Source: Fibrella arboris (lineage in GTDB: Bacteria; Bacteroidota; Bacteroidia; Cytophagales; Spirosomataceae). Taken from it: a stretch of 64,000 nucleotides of DNA. Position numbers and translations under genes: made by a program. The stretch is taken from NCBI RefSeq assembly GCF_041321095.1, contig NZ_JBGGWE010000004.1, forward strand, positions 372,001 through 436,000. The letters are read 5' to 3'. The notes under the pieces are model-generated. The model did not search any database. It worked only from the letters and a program-made list of their open reading frames with translations, and was not told where the DNA came from. Shown in pieces: positions 17,688 through 26,756 of the stretch; the stretch's first letter is position 1, and the number at the start of each line of letters is the position of its first letter.

Positions 17688-18662
17688 TCATTTACTCCGT
17701 TCGATCGTGTATTGAATCAACCCTTCGAGGGAGTTGCGGTAGGTTGACGCGGGGAGTTTGTACAACAGGTCTTTCGCTTGCTGCACATACTGTTGCATGG
17801 CTGTGGTAGCGTATTCTATACCGCCAGATTCTTTCACAAACGCGATGACATCGTTGACCTGCCTGGGTTCGTCGCTATGGTTCTTTATGATATTGATCAC
17901 CCGGCGCTTATCGCTTCGACCAGCCTTGTTCAACGCGTAGATCAGCGGCAATGTCATCTTTTTCTCCTTGATATCGATGCCCAGCGGCTTGCCCACTTCA
18001 GCCGTCCCGTAATCGAAGAGATCATCTTTAATTTGAAAAGCAATGCCCACTTTTTCGCCGAATAGCCGGGCCGTCTCAATCATCTCAGACGACGCGTTCA
18101 CGGAGCGGGCACCCATCGCGCAGCAGGCAGCGATGAGCGACGCTGTTTTCTGCCGGATGATTTCGTAATAGACCGACTCGTTGATATCGAGGCGCCGGGC
18201 TTTTTCGAGTTGCAGCAATTCCCCTTCCGATAAATCACGGACGGCTCTATTGCCGATACTTAACAGGTCGAAGTCGCCGTTTTCAAGGGAAAGGGATAGC
18301 CCACGCGACAGCAGGTAATCGCCAACGAGTACGGCAATCTTGTTTTTCCAGAGTGCGTTGATGGAGAAGAAACCACGACGATAATTAGAATCATCGACCA
18401 CATCATCGTGGACCAGCGAGGCCGTATGAAGTAGCTCGATGAGCGCGGCCCCCCGATAGGTGGAGTCATTGATGGAGCCGCAAACGCCTGCCGTCAGGAA
18501 AACGAACATCGGACGAAGCTGCTTGCCTTTTCGCCGAACGATGTAGGTCGTGATCTGGTCAAGCAACATGACGTCGCTTTTCATCAGGGCCTTGAATGTC
18601 TGCTCGAACCGATCCATTTCAGCAGCAATCGGAGCCTGAATGTCGGCGATGGTGATAGCCAT
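17688..18662 (-). CDS. All-trans polyprenyl diphosphate synthase
   Basis: Chain-elongating prenyltransferase that probably makes the side chain of menaquinone, or the precursor for carotenoids. 324 residues with the first Asp-rich motif DDVVDD at 86-91, the second DDLFD at 213-217, GKQLRP near 46-51, and KTASLIAACCAMGA in the product-length region. Bulky residues five positions before the first Asp-rich motif (LLHTAS) are absent, which fits long products of the octaprenyl or heptaprenyl class (IspB/HepT-like). It converges with the ketolase gene (20-bp gap). A TACTTTTG promoter element lies upstream. Confidence 0.9.
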   Translation of the reverse strand: MAITIADIQAPIAAEMDRFEQTFKALMKSDVMLLDQITTYIVRRKGKQLRPMFVFLTAGVCGSINDSTYRGAALIELLHTASLVHDDVVDDSNYRRGFFSINALWKNKIAVLVGDYLLSRGLSLSLENGDFDLLSIGNRAVRDLSEGELLQLEKARRLDINESVYYEIIRQKTASLIAACCAMGARSVNASSEMIETARLFGEKVGIAFQIKDDLFDYGTAEVGKPLGIDIKEKKMTLPLIYALNKAGRSDKRRVINIIKNHSDEPRQVNDVIAFVKESGGIEYATTAMQQYVQQAKDLLYKLPASTYRNSLEGLIQYTIERSK

Positions 18663-18745
18663 TGGGTTTACTATGAGCCACCCAGCGATGGCCCGACTCT
18701 ATGGGCTCGTGGTCGCCCGCGATACGCCGTTGGTTAGGTTGTGAG

Positions 18746-18753
18746 CAAAAGTA
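18746..18753 (-). promoter_or_regulatory. -7 element TACTTTTG for the polyprenyl synthase
   Basis: TAnnTTTG match on the minus strand, 83 nt upstream of the ATG at 18662, in the 189-bp spacer shared with the divergent patatin gene. Confidence 0.45.
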
Positions 18754-18851
18754 GCGACGAATTGACGAACTGTACGTAAAAAATACAATCTTCGGGCAAT
18801 GGCCAGACTTAGCTGGTCGCCGCTATGCTACGCTGAATTTATAGTCGACTT

Positions 18852-19814
18852 ATGCCTGACCAACCAACTATTCCCGCTTCCGAAGTACATTCTGACTCAT
18901 TACCTACCTCCTGCGGCCGCACCCTGGTGCTGGGCGGGGGTTCGTTGAAGGGCGCTTTTCAGTGCGGAGCCATTACGGCTATTTTTGAAAAAGGGTTCAA
19001 GCCAGAAGCTATTTACGGCATCTCGGTGGGTAGCCTGAATGCCACCTTCCTTGTCCACGAAGCCAATCGTCAATACGCCGAAACAGGCCGCATTGACTGG
19101 CCCAAAGTAGGTCGTGTGCTCCTCGAATTCTGGATTAAACACATCACAAAACCCGACGACGTGGCCATTATCCGGTCACGCGTACTGACAGGTTACAATA
19201 CCTTGTTCAGTCGGTTTGATGGCTTTCTCGATAACACGCCACTCCGCAACCTGGTACGGCAACACATCGACGTCGACGTCTTGAAGCAGGGACCGATCAA
19301 ACTGAAGGTTGGCGCGGTGAACGTTATTGAGGGCGATATGGTCTACGTATCGCCCAAAGACGACTATTTCCTTGATTATGTCTTCGCCAGCAGTTCCTTA
19401 CCATTTCTGATGCCCGCGGTACAGATTGGCGACGATCGCCGCAAGGCCTTTCTGGATGGTGGTCTCCGCGAAGTAGCCCCCCTGCGGGAAGCGATCGACG
19501 ATGGCGCCACCGAACTTATGTGTATTGCCTGTCACGCCAAACGGATCTTCAATGAATCGTTCAACCACCGCAACCTGTTAAACCTCATGGAGCGGGTGAA
19601 AGATATTACCGTCAACCAGATCGTCAACAACGACATTGCCTGGGCAGAACGGTTTGTGGACCGGGAAAAACTGCGCGGTCATGCCTTTAGCCTTACCGTC
19701 ATTCGCCCCACCGAGCCACTTAGCCTGAACCTGCAGAAGTTCACATCTGATGATATCGGCAAGTTGATTGTCCAGGGATATAAAGCCGGGACGGACGTTT
19801 TACGCGTTGTTTAA
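18852..19814 (+). CDS. Patatin-like phospholipase
   Basis: Serine lipid acyl hydrolase, probably cytosolic or membrane-associated. No signal peptide is present. 320 residues. The oxyanion Gly loop GGGSLKGAF is at 28-36, the nucleophile elbow GISVG at 56-60 (Ser58), and the catalytic Asp in DGGLRE near 201-206. The substrate is unknown. It resembles stand-alone bacterial patatins without a surface-export domain. The C-terminal part has a conserved helical region (RNLLNLMERVKDITVNQIVNND). It converges with the Oar-like receptor gene across a strong hairpin. Confidence 0.88.
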   Translation: MPDQPTIPASEVHSDSLPTSCGRTLVLGGGSLKGAFQCGAITAIFEKGFKPEAIYGISVGSLNATFLVHEANRQYAETGRIDWPKVGRVLLEFWIKHITKPDDVAIIRSRVLTGYNTLFSRFDGFLDNTPLRNLVRQHIDVDVLKQGPIKLKVGAVNVIEGDMVYVSPKDDYFLDYVFASSSLPFLMPAVQIGDDRRKAFLDGGLREVAPLREAIDDGATELMCIACHAKRIFNESFNHRNLLNLMERVKDITVNQIVNNDIAWAERFVDREKLRGHAFSLTVIRPTEPLSLNLQKFTSDDIGKLIVQGYKAGTDVLRVV

Positions 19815-19817
19815 TAC

Positions 19818-19853
19818 GCAACGAACCCCGACCTGTTGGCCGGGGTTCGTTGC
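19818..19853. terminator. Bidirectional hairpin between patatin and receptor genes
   Basis: Perfect 13-bp arms GCAACGAACCCCG and CGGGGTTCGTTGC around a 10-nt loop, in the 60-bp convergent spacer. It is followed by CAGGTACGTTG (motif copy at 19860-19867), and no long T tract follows. Confidence 0.65.
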
Positions 19854-19874
19854 ATTCCAGGTACGTTGCTCTCC

Positions 19875-22800
19875 TTAGTTGAAGATGTAACGAAGACCGA
19901 ATTGAGCCTGCCATACGGCGTTGATAGATACGTTAGGCGTATACGAATCACGCAACAGAACAGTTTTTGCTACTCCCCCATCTGTAATCGCTTGAGTGGC
20001 CAGACGATACGAAAGTGCACCGTTTGTACCTACTGTGGCGGCAAGCGGGTTGAACGTAGTTGAAATGTTACCAACACCCCACGAATCGTTTATCAGGTTA
20101 CCGACGTTCAGGATATCAGCCCGTAACTGGATCGTATTACGCTTGCCTTTCGCACCTGTTGCAATGTAGAACTCCTGAATGAACGTGAAGTCTACGCGAG
20201 TCAACCAGGGGAAAGCACCGCCGTTTCGTTCCGCATACTGGCCGCGACGTGTTTTCAGGTAGTCGTTACCGTCAATGTATGAATCAAAAGCGGCCTGCTG
20301 CTGCTCTGGAGAGTACGTCACCGAAGAGGCTGGCGTAGTAGCCGTAGCAGCATTGGTTACAACCAGAGGCAGGAATGTCAGATCAGACGCTTTGTTCGGC
20401 ACAAAGATCAGATCGTTTGTGGTCTGGCCATCACCGTTTACGTCCTGGTTGTAAGTATACGACACTTTTGAACCGCTGTTCGATACCAGGCCGAGTGTGA
20501 ACGTTGATGAACCACCGATCTTACCACCGTAGTTTAACCGGTAATTCAGCAAACCAACAATGCGGTGACGCAAGTCATTATCTGAATACGTCAGTGGCAA
20601 GTAGTTCTGGCCAATCGTTGTAGGTACGTTAGCTTGTACAGTACTGCCTACGAAAGCGATATCTCGTGCCTGACCGTAGGTGTAGGAAACAAACCCGCCA
20701 AAACCATGTGAGGCAGGTTTCTCCAGTTTCACCGTTGCAATGTATGAGTCACCCTGATCTGTGTTCTTCAATACAAAGGCGTTACCGATGGTCGGGTTGA
20801 TGAAACGTGCATTGGTAGCCGCTGTACCTGTAAGACCTAAAGCCGGGAATTTAGCACCGGGAAGGGTATTATTAGGTGCTGCCAAGTTAGCATCAATATA
20901 GCGTAGACCGTTCAGCACCTTATTGTAGATGAACTCAACTGTACCAACCAGCCCCCAGGGCAATTTCTGGTCAACGGCAATGTTGGTCTTCCAGATCTGT
21001 GGGTATTTCAAATCCTGATCCGATGCGTTGATAGCATAACCAGTCAGGCTGCTGGCACTTGTAGGAGGGGGCAAGATACCAGCAGGCAGTTTGCTTGGGT
21101 CTGTAACAAATGGAACACGCGTGTTTGTCAGGTTAAACACGGCCGTATTGATGCCGTTGTTACCCAACTGGTTCGAGATCAACACCTCTGGAATACGCGA
21201 TACGAACAAACCACTACCACCCCGAACCTGTGTTGTCTTGTCGCCTTTCACGTCCCAGTTAAAACCAACGCGGGGAGAGAACAGCAGACGAGGCTTAGGA
21301 AATGCGGCCGTCGTGATTTTGTAAGGGCTACCGTTTTCATCGCGGAAGGTTAGATCAGCTACCCGCTGGTTATTGAAGGAAGCAGCATTAGAGTCATCGT
21401 ATGCATACAGATCACCACGCAGACCTACTGTCAATTTAAAGTTTGGCGTAGCCTGATATTCATCTTGAATGTAAGCACTATACAGGTCGCGATCCAGACG
21501 CTGTAATGGTTCAGCACCACCGTCCACCAATGAATAGCGCAGATTGTACCGGTTGACAACAACGGGCGATGTTGTGCTGTTTGGATTGGTGATCGACGCG
21601 AGAGCAGCGGTTTTAAAATCAGCAATCGAGTTGTAAACATACACGCCATTCGACGATGGGAAGAACACGTTGTTCGACGTAAAGTGTTCGTATACCACGC
21701 CAGCAGTCAAGGTATGTTTGCCAGCGTAATAGCTGAAGTTATCCGTGATATTAAATGTCGAATAATTCAACTTGTTATTAGGCGTAAACGGATCGAAACC
21801 GATCGAAGTTAACGTGCTTCCGCCTGCCGCGTTCAGGATATCAATCGTTGGGAATAGACCTGTTTTATAAGTCCGGTCTTCGATCTGCTTGTTGTAGGTA
21901 ACAATCAGGTCATTAGACATTTTGCTACCCAGAGTAGATGTTAATTCAGCAGCTATCGAACGAGTATTGTCAGCAATGATGTAGCCCGAACTTTCTGGCG
22001 ACAACGCCAGCGTTGAGTTGGTCCGGTTTCCGTTACCTGCTGTGTTGCTACTGTTACTGTTGCTGATGGGTACGTCTGACTGCGAATCGTGGTGCGAATA
22101 CCGTACCGACAACTTGTGATTATCGTTGATGTTATAGTCAAGACGAACCAGGCCTTTCTTACTCTTAACCTGGTTGTTGAACCCGTCAAATGGCCCCAGC
22201 GTCCGGTTGAAGTTCGTCTGCATGAACTGTGTCAGATCATCCACTTCCGCCTGCGTTATACGAGAGACGTTGCTGGCGTTGGCAATACCCCGGTTTACCG
22301 AATAAGTCAAAGCAGGAGTGCTGCTATCGAACTGCTCGCCGTTCACAAAGAAGAACAGCTTGTCTTTAATGATCGGACCACCCAGGCGGAAACCATAGGT
22401 CGTTTCGCTCAGAACAGGCGTTGGCGTAATGGTAACGCCGCCGACTGTTTTACCCAATACTTTATCAGACCGGAACAGCGTGTAGGCAGAACCAGAGAAA
22501 TCGTTTGTTCCTGAGCGAGTAACGGCATTGATCCCGGCACCAGTAAAGCCCGACTGACGAACGTCGTAAGGGGCTACGTTTACCTGAACCTGGTCAAGGG
22601 CGTCGAGTGATACGGCGGTAGTACCCGTCCGGCCACCTGCCTGTGCTGAGCTGCCCAATCCGAAACCGTTATTGAAAACAGCTCCGTCAATAGTGATGTT
22701 GTTAAAGCGGCTATCCTGACCGGCAAACGACTGGCCATTACCATATGGGTTATATTTGGTAATGTCGTTGATCGTACGGCCGATCGTTGGTGTCGTGTTG

Positions 22801-23258
22801 ATGGCTTCCCGTCCGAAAGACGTGGCAGCACCCGTGCGGTCTGAACTGAAAATATCTGACCGGTTCGTGGTTACTACAATTTCGTTCAGGCTAGTGCCCG
22901 AATCCGTTAATTTAAAATTGGCATCAGCGGCCGTTCCCAGGTTGACAAATACATTGTTTGTCGTCTGTTCAGTATAGCCAACGAATGTTACCTTGATGGT
23001 ATATGGTCCACCTACCCGCACTGTCGGCAACGTGTAACGGCCAGATACGTTACAGGTTGTTCCATAGCGGGTGCCTGAAGGCTCGTGGGTAGCAACCACG
23101 GTTGCCCCTGGAAGACCCTCCCCCTTGGCATCGGTAACGATACCGTTAATGGCACCAGTTGTTACCTGTGCCATAGCCTCGCCTCCGAGGAACACGGTCA
23201 GCAACATACTGCCAAGCAGTAGGAAAGCTGCCCGGAAGCGCAGTAGCTTTTTAAACAT
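19875..23258 (-). CDS. TonB-dependent receptor, Oar-like, with N-terminal carboxypeptidase-like domain
   Basis: Outer-membrane barrel, substrate unknown. 1127 residues from the ATG at 23258, with a signal peptide ending AMAQ. A carboxypeptidase-regulatory-like Ig domain follows (about 30-120: GAINGIVTDAKGEGLPGATV, GRYTLPTVRVGGPYTIKV), then a plug-like segment with EIVVTTNRSD and NNITIDGAVFNNGFG, then a large barrel with many Asn/Thr-rich loops and a C-terminal aromatic end (GLRYIFN). Same family as the receptor at 44920-48168, and unlike SusC. The 48 extra N-terminal residues of the open frame lie upstream of the signal peptide and cover the promoter, so they are rejected. Confidence 0.88.
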   Translation of the reverse strand: MFKKLLRFRAAFLLLGSMLLTVFLGGEAMAQVTTGAINGIVTDAKGEGLPGATVVATHEPSGTRYGTTCNVSGRYTLPTVRVGGPYTIKVTFVGYTEQTTNNVFVNLGTAADANFKLTDSGTSLNEIVVTTNRSDIFSSDRTGAATSFGREAINTTPTIGRTINDITKYNPYGNGQSFAGQDSRFNNITIDGAVFNNGFGLGSSAQAGGRTGTTAVSLDALDQVQVNVAPYDVRQSGFTGAGINAVTRSGTNDFSGSAYTLFRSDKVLGKTVGGVTITPTPVLSETTYGFRLGGPIIKDKLFFFVNGEQFDSSTPALTYSVNRGIANASNVSRITQAEVDDLTQFMQTNFNRTLGPFDGFNNQVKSKKGLVRLDYNINDNHKLSVRYSHHDSQSDVPISNSNSSNTAGNGNRTNSTLALSPESSGYIIADNTRSIAAELTSTLGSKMSNDLIVTYNKQIEDRTYKTGLFPTIDILNAAGGSTLTSIGFDPFTPNNKLNYSTFNITDNFSYYAGKHTLTAGVVYEHFTSNNVFFPSSNGVYVYNSIADFKTAALASITNPNSTTSPVVVNRYNLRYSLVDGGAEPLQRLDRDLYSAYIQDEYQATPNFKLTVGLRGDLYAYDDSNAASFNNQRVADLTFRDENGSPYKITTAAFPKPRLLFSPRVGFNWDVKGDKTTQVRGGSGLFVSRIPEVLISNQLGNNGINTAVFNLTNTRVPFVTDPSKLPAGILPPPTSASSLTGYAINASDQDLKYPQIWKTNIAVDQKLPWGLVGTVEFIYNKVLNGLRYIDANLAAPNNTLPGAKFPALGLTGTAATNARFINPTIGNAFVLKNTDQGDSYIATVKLEKPASHGFGGFVSYTYGQARDIAFVGSTVQANVPTTIGQNYLPLTYSDNDLRHRIVGLLNYRLNYGGKIGGSSTFTLGLVSNSGSKVSYTYNQDVNGDGQTTNDLIFVPNKASDLTFLPLVVTNAATATTPASSVTYSPEQQQAAFDSYIDGNDYLKTRRGQYAERNGGAFPWLTRVDFTFIQEFYIATGAKGKRNTIQLRADILNVGNLINDSWGVGNISTTFNPLAATVGTNGALSYRLATQAITDGGVAKTVLLRDSYTPNVSINAVWQAQFGLRYIFN

Positions 23259-23325
23259 AGAAGTGTTTGGTTTGATTGTTAATGTAAGTAGGCTCATACG
23301 GTTGGACACGATATGTTTCCGGCCG

Positions 23326-23356
23326 CAAAGGTCAGACAAGATTTTGGCACCGCCAA
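23326..23356 (-). promoter_or_regulatory. Promoter for the Oar-like receptor: TTG, 20-nt spacer, GACCTTTG
   Basis: Minus-strand TTG at 23354-23356 and GACCTTTG at 23326-23333, with 20 nt between. The -7 box differs from TAnnTTTG only at its first base. Leader about 65 nt. Confidence 0.5.
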
Positions 23357-23523
23357 GAGCCCTATCTACAAAAAATGCTATAATTCGCTTATTTAATGGC
23401 ACTTTTCTTTAAAATCTCCATATTTAGCAGGCTATCAGCCTAGTTGTGTAATATTATCGTTTTGTTAAGCCTCCTTAAAGGCAATCGACTACCTAAGTTT
23501 ACTTGATTAACTACTGCTTTTCG

Positions 23524-24591
23524 ATGACTTCACTACCTACTATTACCGAGCCAGTCAGGCTTACTCAATACAGTCACGGGGCTGGCTGCGGCTGCAAAAT
23601 TGCCCCTAAAGTCCTTGACCGGATCCTGCACGGGCAAGCCAGCGGACCGGCCTCGCCAGCTCAGTCATTTTCTACCTTGCTGGTTGGAAACGACGCACGC
23701 GATGATGCCGCCGTTATGGACCTGGGCAACGGCGAAGCCATTATCAGCACCACCGATTTCTTCATGCCAATTGTTGATGATGCCTTCGATTTTGGCCGGA
23801 TCGCATCGGCCAATGCCATCAGCGATGTGTATGCCATGGGTGGGCAACCCATTATGGCCATTGCTATTCTGGGCTGGCCCATCGATAAGCTCTCACCCGA
23901 AGTAGCCGGCGAAGTGATTGCGGGCAGCCGCGCCATCTGTGCAGAGGCTGGTATCCCGTTGGCGGGTGGACACAGCATCGACTGCCCCGAACCCGTATTT
24001 GGGCTGGCTGTTACAGGCCGGGTACGGATCAACGACCTGAAGCAGAATAATACGGCCACCGAAGGCTGCGCCCTGTACCTGACCAAACCGCTGGGCGTCG
24101 GTATTCTGACCACTGCTCAGAAGAAAGGCATCCTTCTACCTGAACATGCCGCCATTGCCCCCCGCCAGATGGCGCAACTCAATTCGTTCGGAGCCTTATT
24201 GGGCCACCTTCCGTATGTAAAAGCCCTGACTGACGTTACTGGCTTTGGCCTGCTTGGTCACCTGAGCGAGATGGCCGAAGGCAGTGGCTTAAGCGCCGAA
24301 ATCCGTTTCGACGACGTACCCAGACTCGACGTGATCGATGCGTACCTGGCACAGAACAGCATTCCGGGTGGCACACACCGTAACTGGGATAGCTATGGGC
24401 ATAAAATGGCCGAACTTACCGATCGGCAACGACATGTACTGGCCGACCCACAAACGTCAGGCGGTTTACTCATTGCCGTAGAGCCGCACTGTATGGATGA
24501 GTTTGAGCGCATGGCCAAAGAGAACGGCTTCAAACTGATGTCATTCGGCACGATGGTCGCCAGGAAAGAAAAAGTCGTATACGTGAACTAA
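23524..24591 (+). CDS. selD: Selenide, water dikinase (selenophosphate synthetase)
   Basis: Makes selenophosphate from selenide and ATP, the selenium donor for selenocysteine and for 2-selenouridine in tRNA. 355 residues from ATG 23524. The open frame reaches back to a TTG at 23503, less likely as the start. Seen: the catalytic Gly/Cys loop GAGCGCK at 19-25 (Cys22 matches the Cys or Sec of the family), DDAAVMDLG, STTDFFMPIVDD, GGHSID and DPQTSGGLL. The key position is an ordinary Cys codon. No selA, selB or tRNA-Sec is in the window, so a role in tRNA 2-selenouridine is as likely as selenoproteins. A CGCAAAGG-type palindrome follows. Confidence 0.95.
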   Translation: MTSLPTITEPVRLTQYSHGAGCGCKIAPKVLDRILHGQASGPASPAQSFSTLLVGNDARDDAAVMDLGNGEAIISTTDFFMPIVDDAFDFGRIASANAISDVYAMGGQPIMAIAILGWPIDKLSPEVAGEVIAGSRAICAEAGIPLAGGHSIDCPEPVFGLAVTGRVRINDLKQNNTATEGCALYLTKPLGVGILTTAQKKGILLPEHAAIAPRQMAQLNSFGALLGHLPYVKALTDVTGFGLLGHLSEMAEGSGLSAEIRFDDVPRLDVIDAYLAQNSIPGGTHRNWDSYGHKMAELTDRQRHVLADPQTSGGLLIAVEPHCMDEFERMAKENGFKLMSFGTMVARKEKVVYVN

Positions 24592-24596
24592 AAGAC

Positions 24597-24711
24597 AACC
24601 GCAAAGGCGCCAGGAAAGCGCAAAGGGCGCTTAGTCATAGGAAAAGGTTTTTTACCAAAGTAGCCATGTACATCTTGCACCCTTTGCGATTTTCTTAGCG
24701 CCTTTGCGGTT
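24597..24711. repeat. Inverted repeat of the CCGCAAAGGCGC family filling the selD-hydrolase spacer
   Basis: The left arm (24597-24627) and right arm (24680-24711) share a perfect 14-bp outer match (AACCGCAAAGGCGC) and a perfect 9-bp inner match (CGCAAAGGG), separated by a diverged 8-9 nt. The loop is about 52 nt. The element starts 5 bp after the selD stop and ends 8 bp before the next ATG. A related palindrome lies at 54786-54860. Confidence 0.75.
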
Positions 24712-24719
24712 AAAGAGCT

Positions 24720-25517
24720 ATGAAGTTGTATTACCGCGAAGTGGGTGACCCCGCTGCGACCCCATTGATCATTGTTCACGGCATTTTCGGCTCGTCAGAC
24801 AACTGGCTGACCATCAGCAAAACAATCGCCGCACAAGGCTACCGCGTCATCCTTCCCGACCAGCGCAATCACGGTCAATCGCCTCGTAGCGACGACTTTT
24901 CGTATGTTGACATGGCGGCGGATATGCACGAGCTAATCACCGATCTGAAGCTGGACAAACCCGTTTTAGTCGGGCATTCGATGGGCGGCAAAACCATGAT
25001 GCAGTACGTGTTCACGTATCCAGGTACGTTCTCAAACCTGGTCATCGTTGACATCGCACCAAAATTCTACCCGGTTCACCACGGTGAGATCCTGCGCGGG
25101 TTGGCCTCGATCGACCTCTCGGGTATACGTACCCGCAACGAAGCCGATGCTGCCCTGACGCCCTATGAACCGTCTCCAACCGTCCGGCAGTTTCTGCTCA
25201 AAAATTTATATCGGGAAGAAGTGGCCGGTGCGTCACAGTTCGCCTGGCGGCTGAATCTCCCGGTCATTAGTCGTGAGATTCATGGCGTGGGCGAAGAACT
25301 GACGAACCCACACCCAGTGACTGAGCCTACTTTGTTTATCCGCGGGGAACGGTCACCCTATATCCTCGATAGCGATTGGCCTGCTATTCTCCGTCTCTTT
25401 CCAAAGGCGAAGCTGGTAACCATTGCAGACGCAGGCCACTGGGTCCAGGCCGAAAAACCCGCCGAATTCGTGGAGGCGTTAATGGGGTTTTTAAAGAGTG
25501 AAAGAATGAAAGAGTGA
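24720..25517 (+). CDS. Alpha/beta hydrolase, YbfF-like esterase
   Basis: 265 residues. Alpha/beta hydrolase fold with oxyanion segment HGIFGSSDNW at 20-29, nucleophile elbow GHSMGG at 85-90 (Ser87), DQRNHGQS near 47-54, and catalytic His in DAGHWVQAEKP near 238. This is the pattern of the small bacterial YbfF/ABHD11-like acyl-ester hydrolases. The substrate cannot be told from sequence. Its last codons (AGT GAA AGA ATG AAA GAG TGA) already belong to the GAAAGAGTG palindrome that follows, so the repeat supplies the stop codon and the C-terminal residues SERMKE. Confidence 0.88.
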   Translation: MKLYYREVGDPAATPLIIVHGIFGSSDNWLTISKTIAAQGYRVILPDQRNHGQSPRSDDFSYVDMAADMHELITDLKLDKPVLVGHSMGGKTMMQYVFTYPGTFSNLVIVDIAPKFYPVHHGEILRGLASIDLSGIRTRNEADAALTPYEPSPTVRQFLLKNLYREEVAGASQFAWRLNLPVISREIHGVGEELTNPHPVTEPTLFIRGERSPYILDSDWPAILRLFPKAKLVTIADAGHWVQAEKPAEFVEALMGFLKSERMKE

Positions 25518-25566
25518 AAGAGTGGCTGACGCGTATAGGTTTGGTTAGCCACTCTTTCACTCTTTC
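25508..25566. repeat. GAAAGAGTG-family palindrome A (convergent spacer)
   Basis: The arms at 25508-25530 and 25544-25566 pair at 22 of 23 positions around a 13-nt loop. Each arm is two GAAAGAGT units plus GGCTGAC (or its GGCTAAC variant). It overlaps the stop codon of the hydrolase gene and ends 9 bp before the stop of the convergent SDR gene. It may act as a bidirectional terminator, but there is no U tract. Confidence 0.85.
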
Positions 25567-25575
25567 GCCCGTTGT

Positions 25576-26355
25576 CTAAATTACCGTACCGCCATCGGCG
25601 TAAAAAAGGCTTCCGGTAGAATACGAAGAGGCCGAAGAGGCCAGGAACAGCGCCAACGGACTTATTTCGTCGGTGGTGCCCATTCGAGCGATAGGGAGCC
25701 TTTTGGTGAAGTGAGCCAGCGTTTTGTCGTCCTGCCAGAGTGCCTGACTGAATTTGGTCTTGATCAGGCCGGGACAGATGGCGTTTACCCGAATACCGTC
25801 TGCGCCCCACTCTTTCGCCAGCACCTTGGTCAGCATATTTAACGCAGCTTTACTGACGCTGTATAATCCCAAACCGGGATCTGGCGTGTGCCCCGCTATG
25901 CTGCTCACCATGATCACACTGCCACCACCACGGGCTTTCATGCTGGGATAACACAGTTTGCTAAGCTCGAACGGTGCTTTCACGTTGGCTTGCATGATCT
26001 TATCGAAAGCAGCTCCATCAGCCTCCAGCGAAGGGCCAAATACCGGATTCGAGGCCGCATTGTTGACCAGGATATCGATGCCTCCGTATACAGCAATAGT
26101 CTTTTCGACCAGTTGCCCCAATTGCGCCATATCGCCCACGTGCGCAGCAATGCCGGTGGCCTCACCACCTGCCGCTTTGATAGCGGCTGCGAGTGCATCG
26201 CAGGCATCCTGTTTCCGACTGCTCACAACGACTTTAGCGCCAAAACGAGCGTACAAACGAGCCATGTCTTCACCAATGCCTTTACTGGCCCCGGTGATAA
26301 TGGCAACTTTATTGGTTAGGTCAAAAACGGCCTTTTCAGATTCCGCAACAGTCAT
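25576..26355 (-). CDS. Short-chain dehydrogenase/reductase (SDR), glucose/ribitol type
   Basis: NAD(P)-dependent oxidoreductase, substrate unknown. 259 residues from ATG 26355. The open frame extends to 26451 without family similarity. Classical SDR: cofactor loop TGASKGIG at 21-28, NNAAS motif, catalytic Ser in VSSIAGHT and Tyr-x-x-x-Lys in YSVSK near 163-167, and C-terminal SYSTGSLFYADGGTVI. Closest in style to DHRS4-like or 3-oxoacyl-ACP reductase-like SDRs that also accept carbonyl compounds. It is divergent from the small membrane protein and symporter genes. Confidence 0.85.
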   Translation of the reverse strand: MTVAESEKAVFDLTNKVAIITGASKGIGEDMARLYARFGAKVVVSSRKQDACDALAAAIKAAGGEATGIAAHVGDMAQLGQLVEKTIAVYGGIDILVNNAASNPVFGPSLEADGAAFDKIMQANVKAPFELSKLCYPSMKARGGGSVIMVSSIAGHTPDPGLGLYSVSKAALNMLTKVLAKEWGADGIRVNAICPGLIKTKFSQALWQDDKTLAHFTKRLPIARMGTTDEISPLALFLASSASSYSTGSLFYADGGTVI

Positions 26356-26636
26356 ATTTTGGTAATTGATTTTGGGGTAATTAAGGTAAGTAAGGAATTT
26401 GGTAAGTGAGTCAGTGTGGATTGAATTAGGCAGACAACTCCTGACCCACAAAAGCCCTATACAGCCTACTACTACCCCAGGTATCGAATTCTCCAGTTAA
26501 CGAATCACAATTGCCTAATAACCCTACTAATCCACAGTAAACGTAAGTGGTGGCACCATTTGTGCGTTACTGGTAAAAACACCGCGCTCGTCAGTTGACC
26601 GGTTCGTGTGTACCTTTACCGTCAATTGTTACTCCT

Positions 26637-26756
26637 ATGCCCATCCCATCCGACTCACCCCTATTCGGCTCCTGGTCACGCGCCTACGCAGTGGTCATGA
26701 TCGCCTTGCTGCTCGAAATTGCCTTTTTTTACGGTCTAATGCGCTGGTTCGCATGA
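26637..26756 (+). CDS. Small single-span membrane protein coupled to the sodium:solute symporter
   Basis: 39 residues, beginning MPIPSDSPLFGSWSRAYAVV. The N terminus is polar and ends in FGSWSRAYAV, followed by one hydrophobic helix (about 18-34) and a WFA end. The stop codon overlaps the ATG of the symporter (ATGA at 26753-26756), a translational-coupling arrangement that argues strongly for a real gene. Its small size excluded it from ordinary ORF calls. Small membrane subunits next to SSS transporters are known for other subfamilies (for example YhdT beside PanF), but I cannot assign this one to a named family. Confidence 0.68.
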   Translation: MPIPSDSPLFGSWSRAYAVVMIALLLEIAFFYGLMRWFA

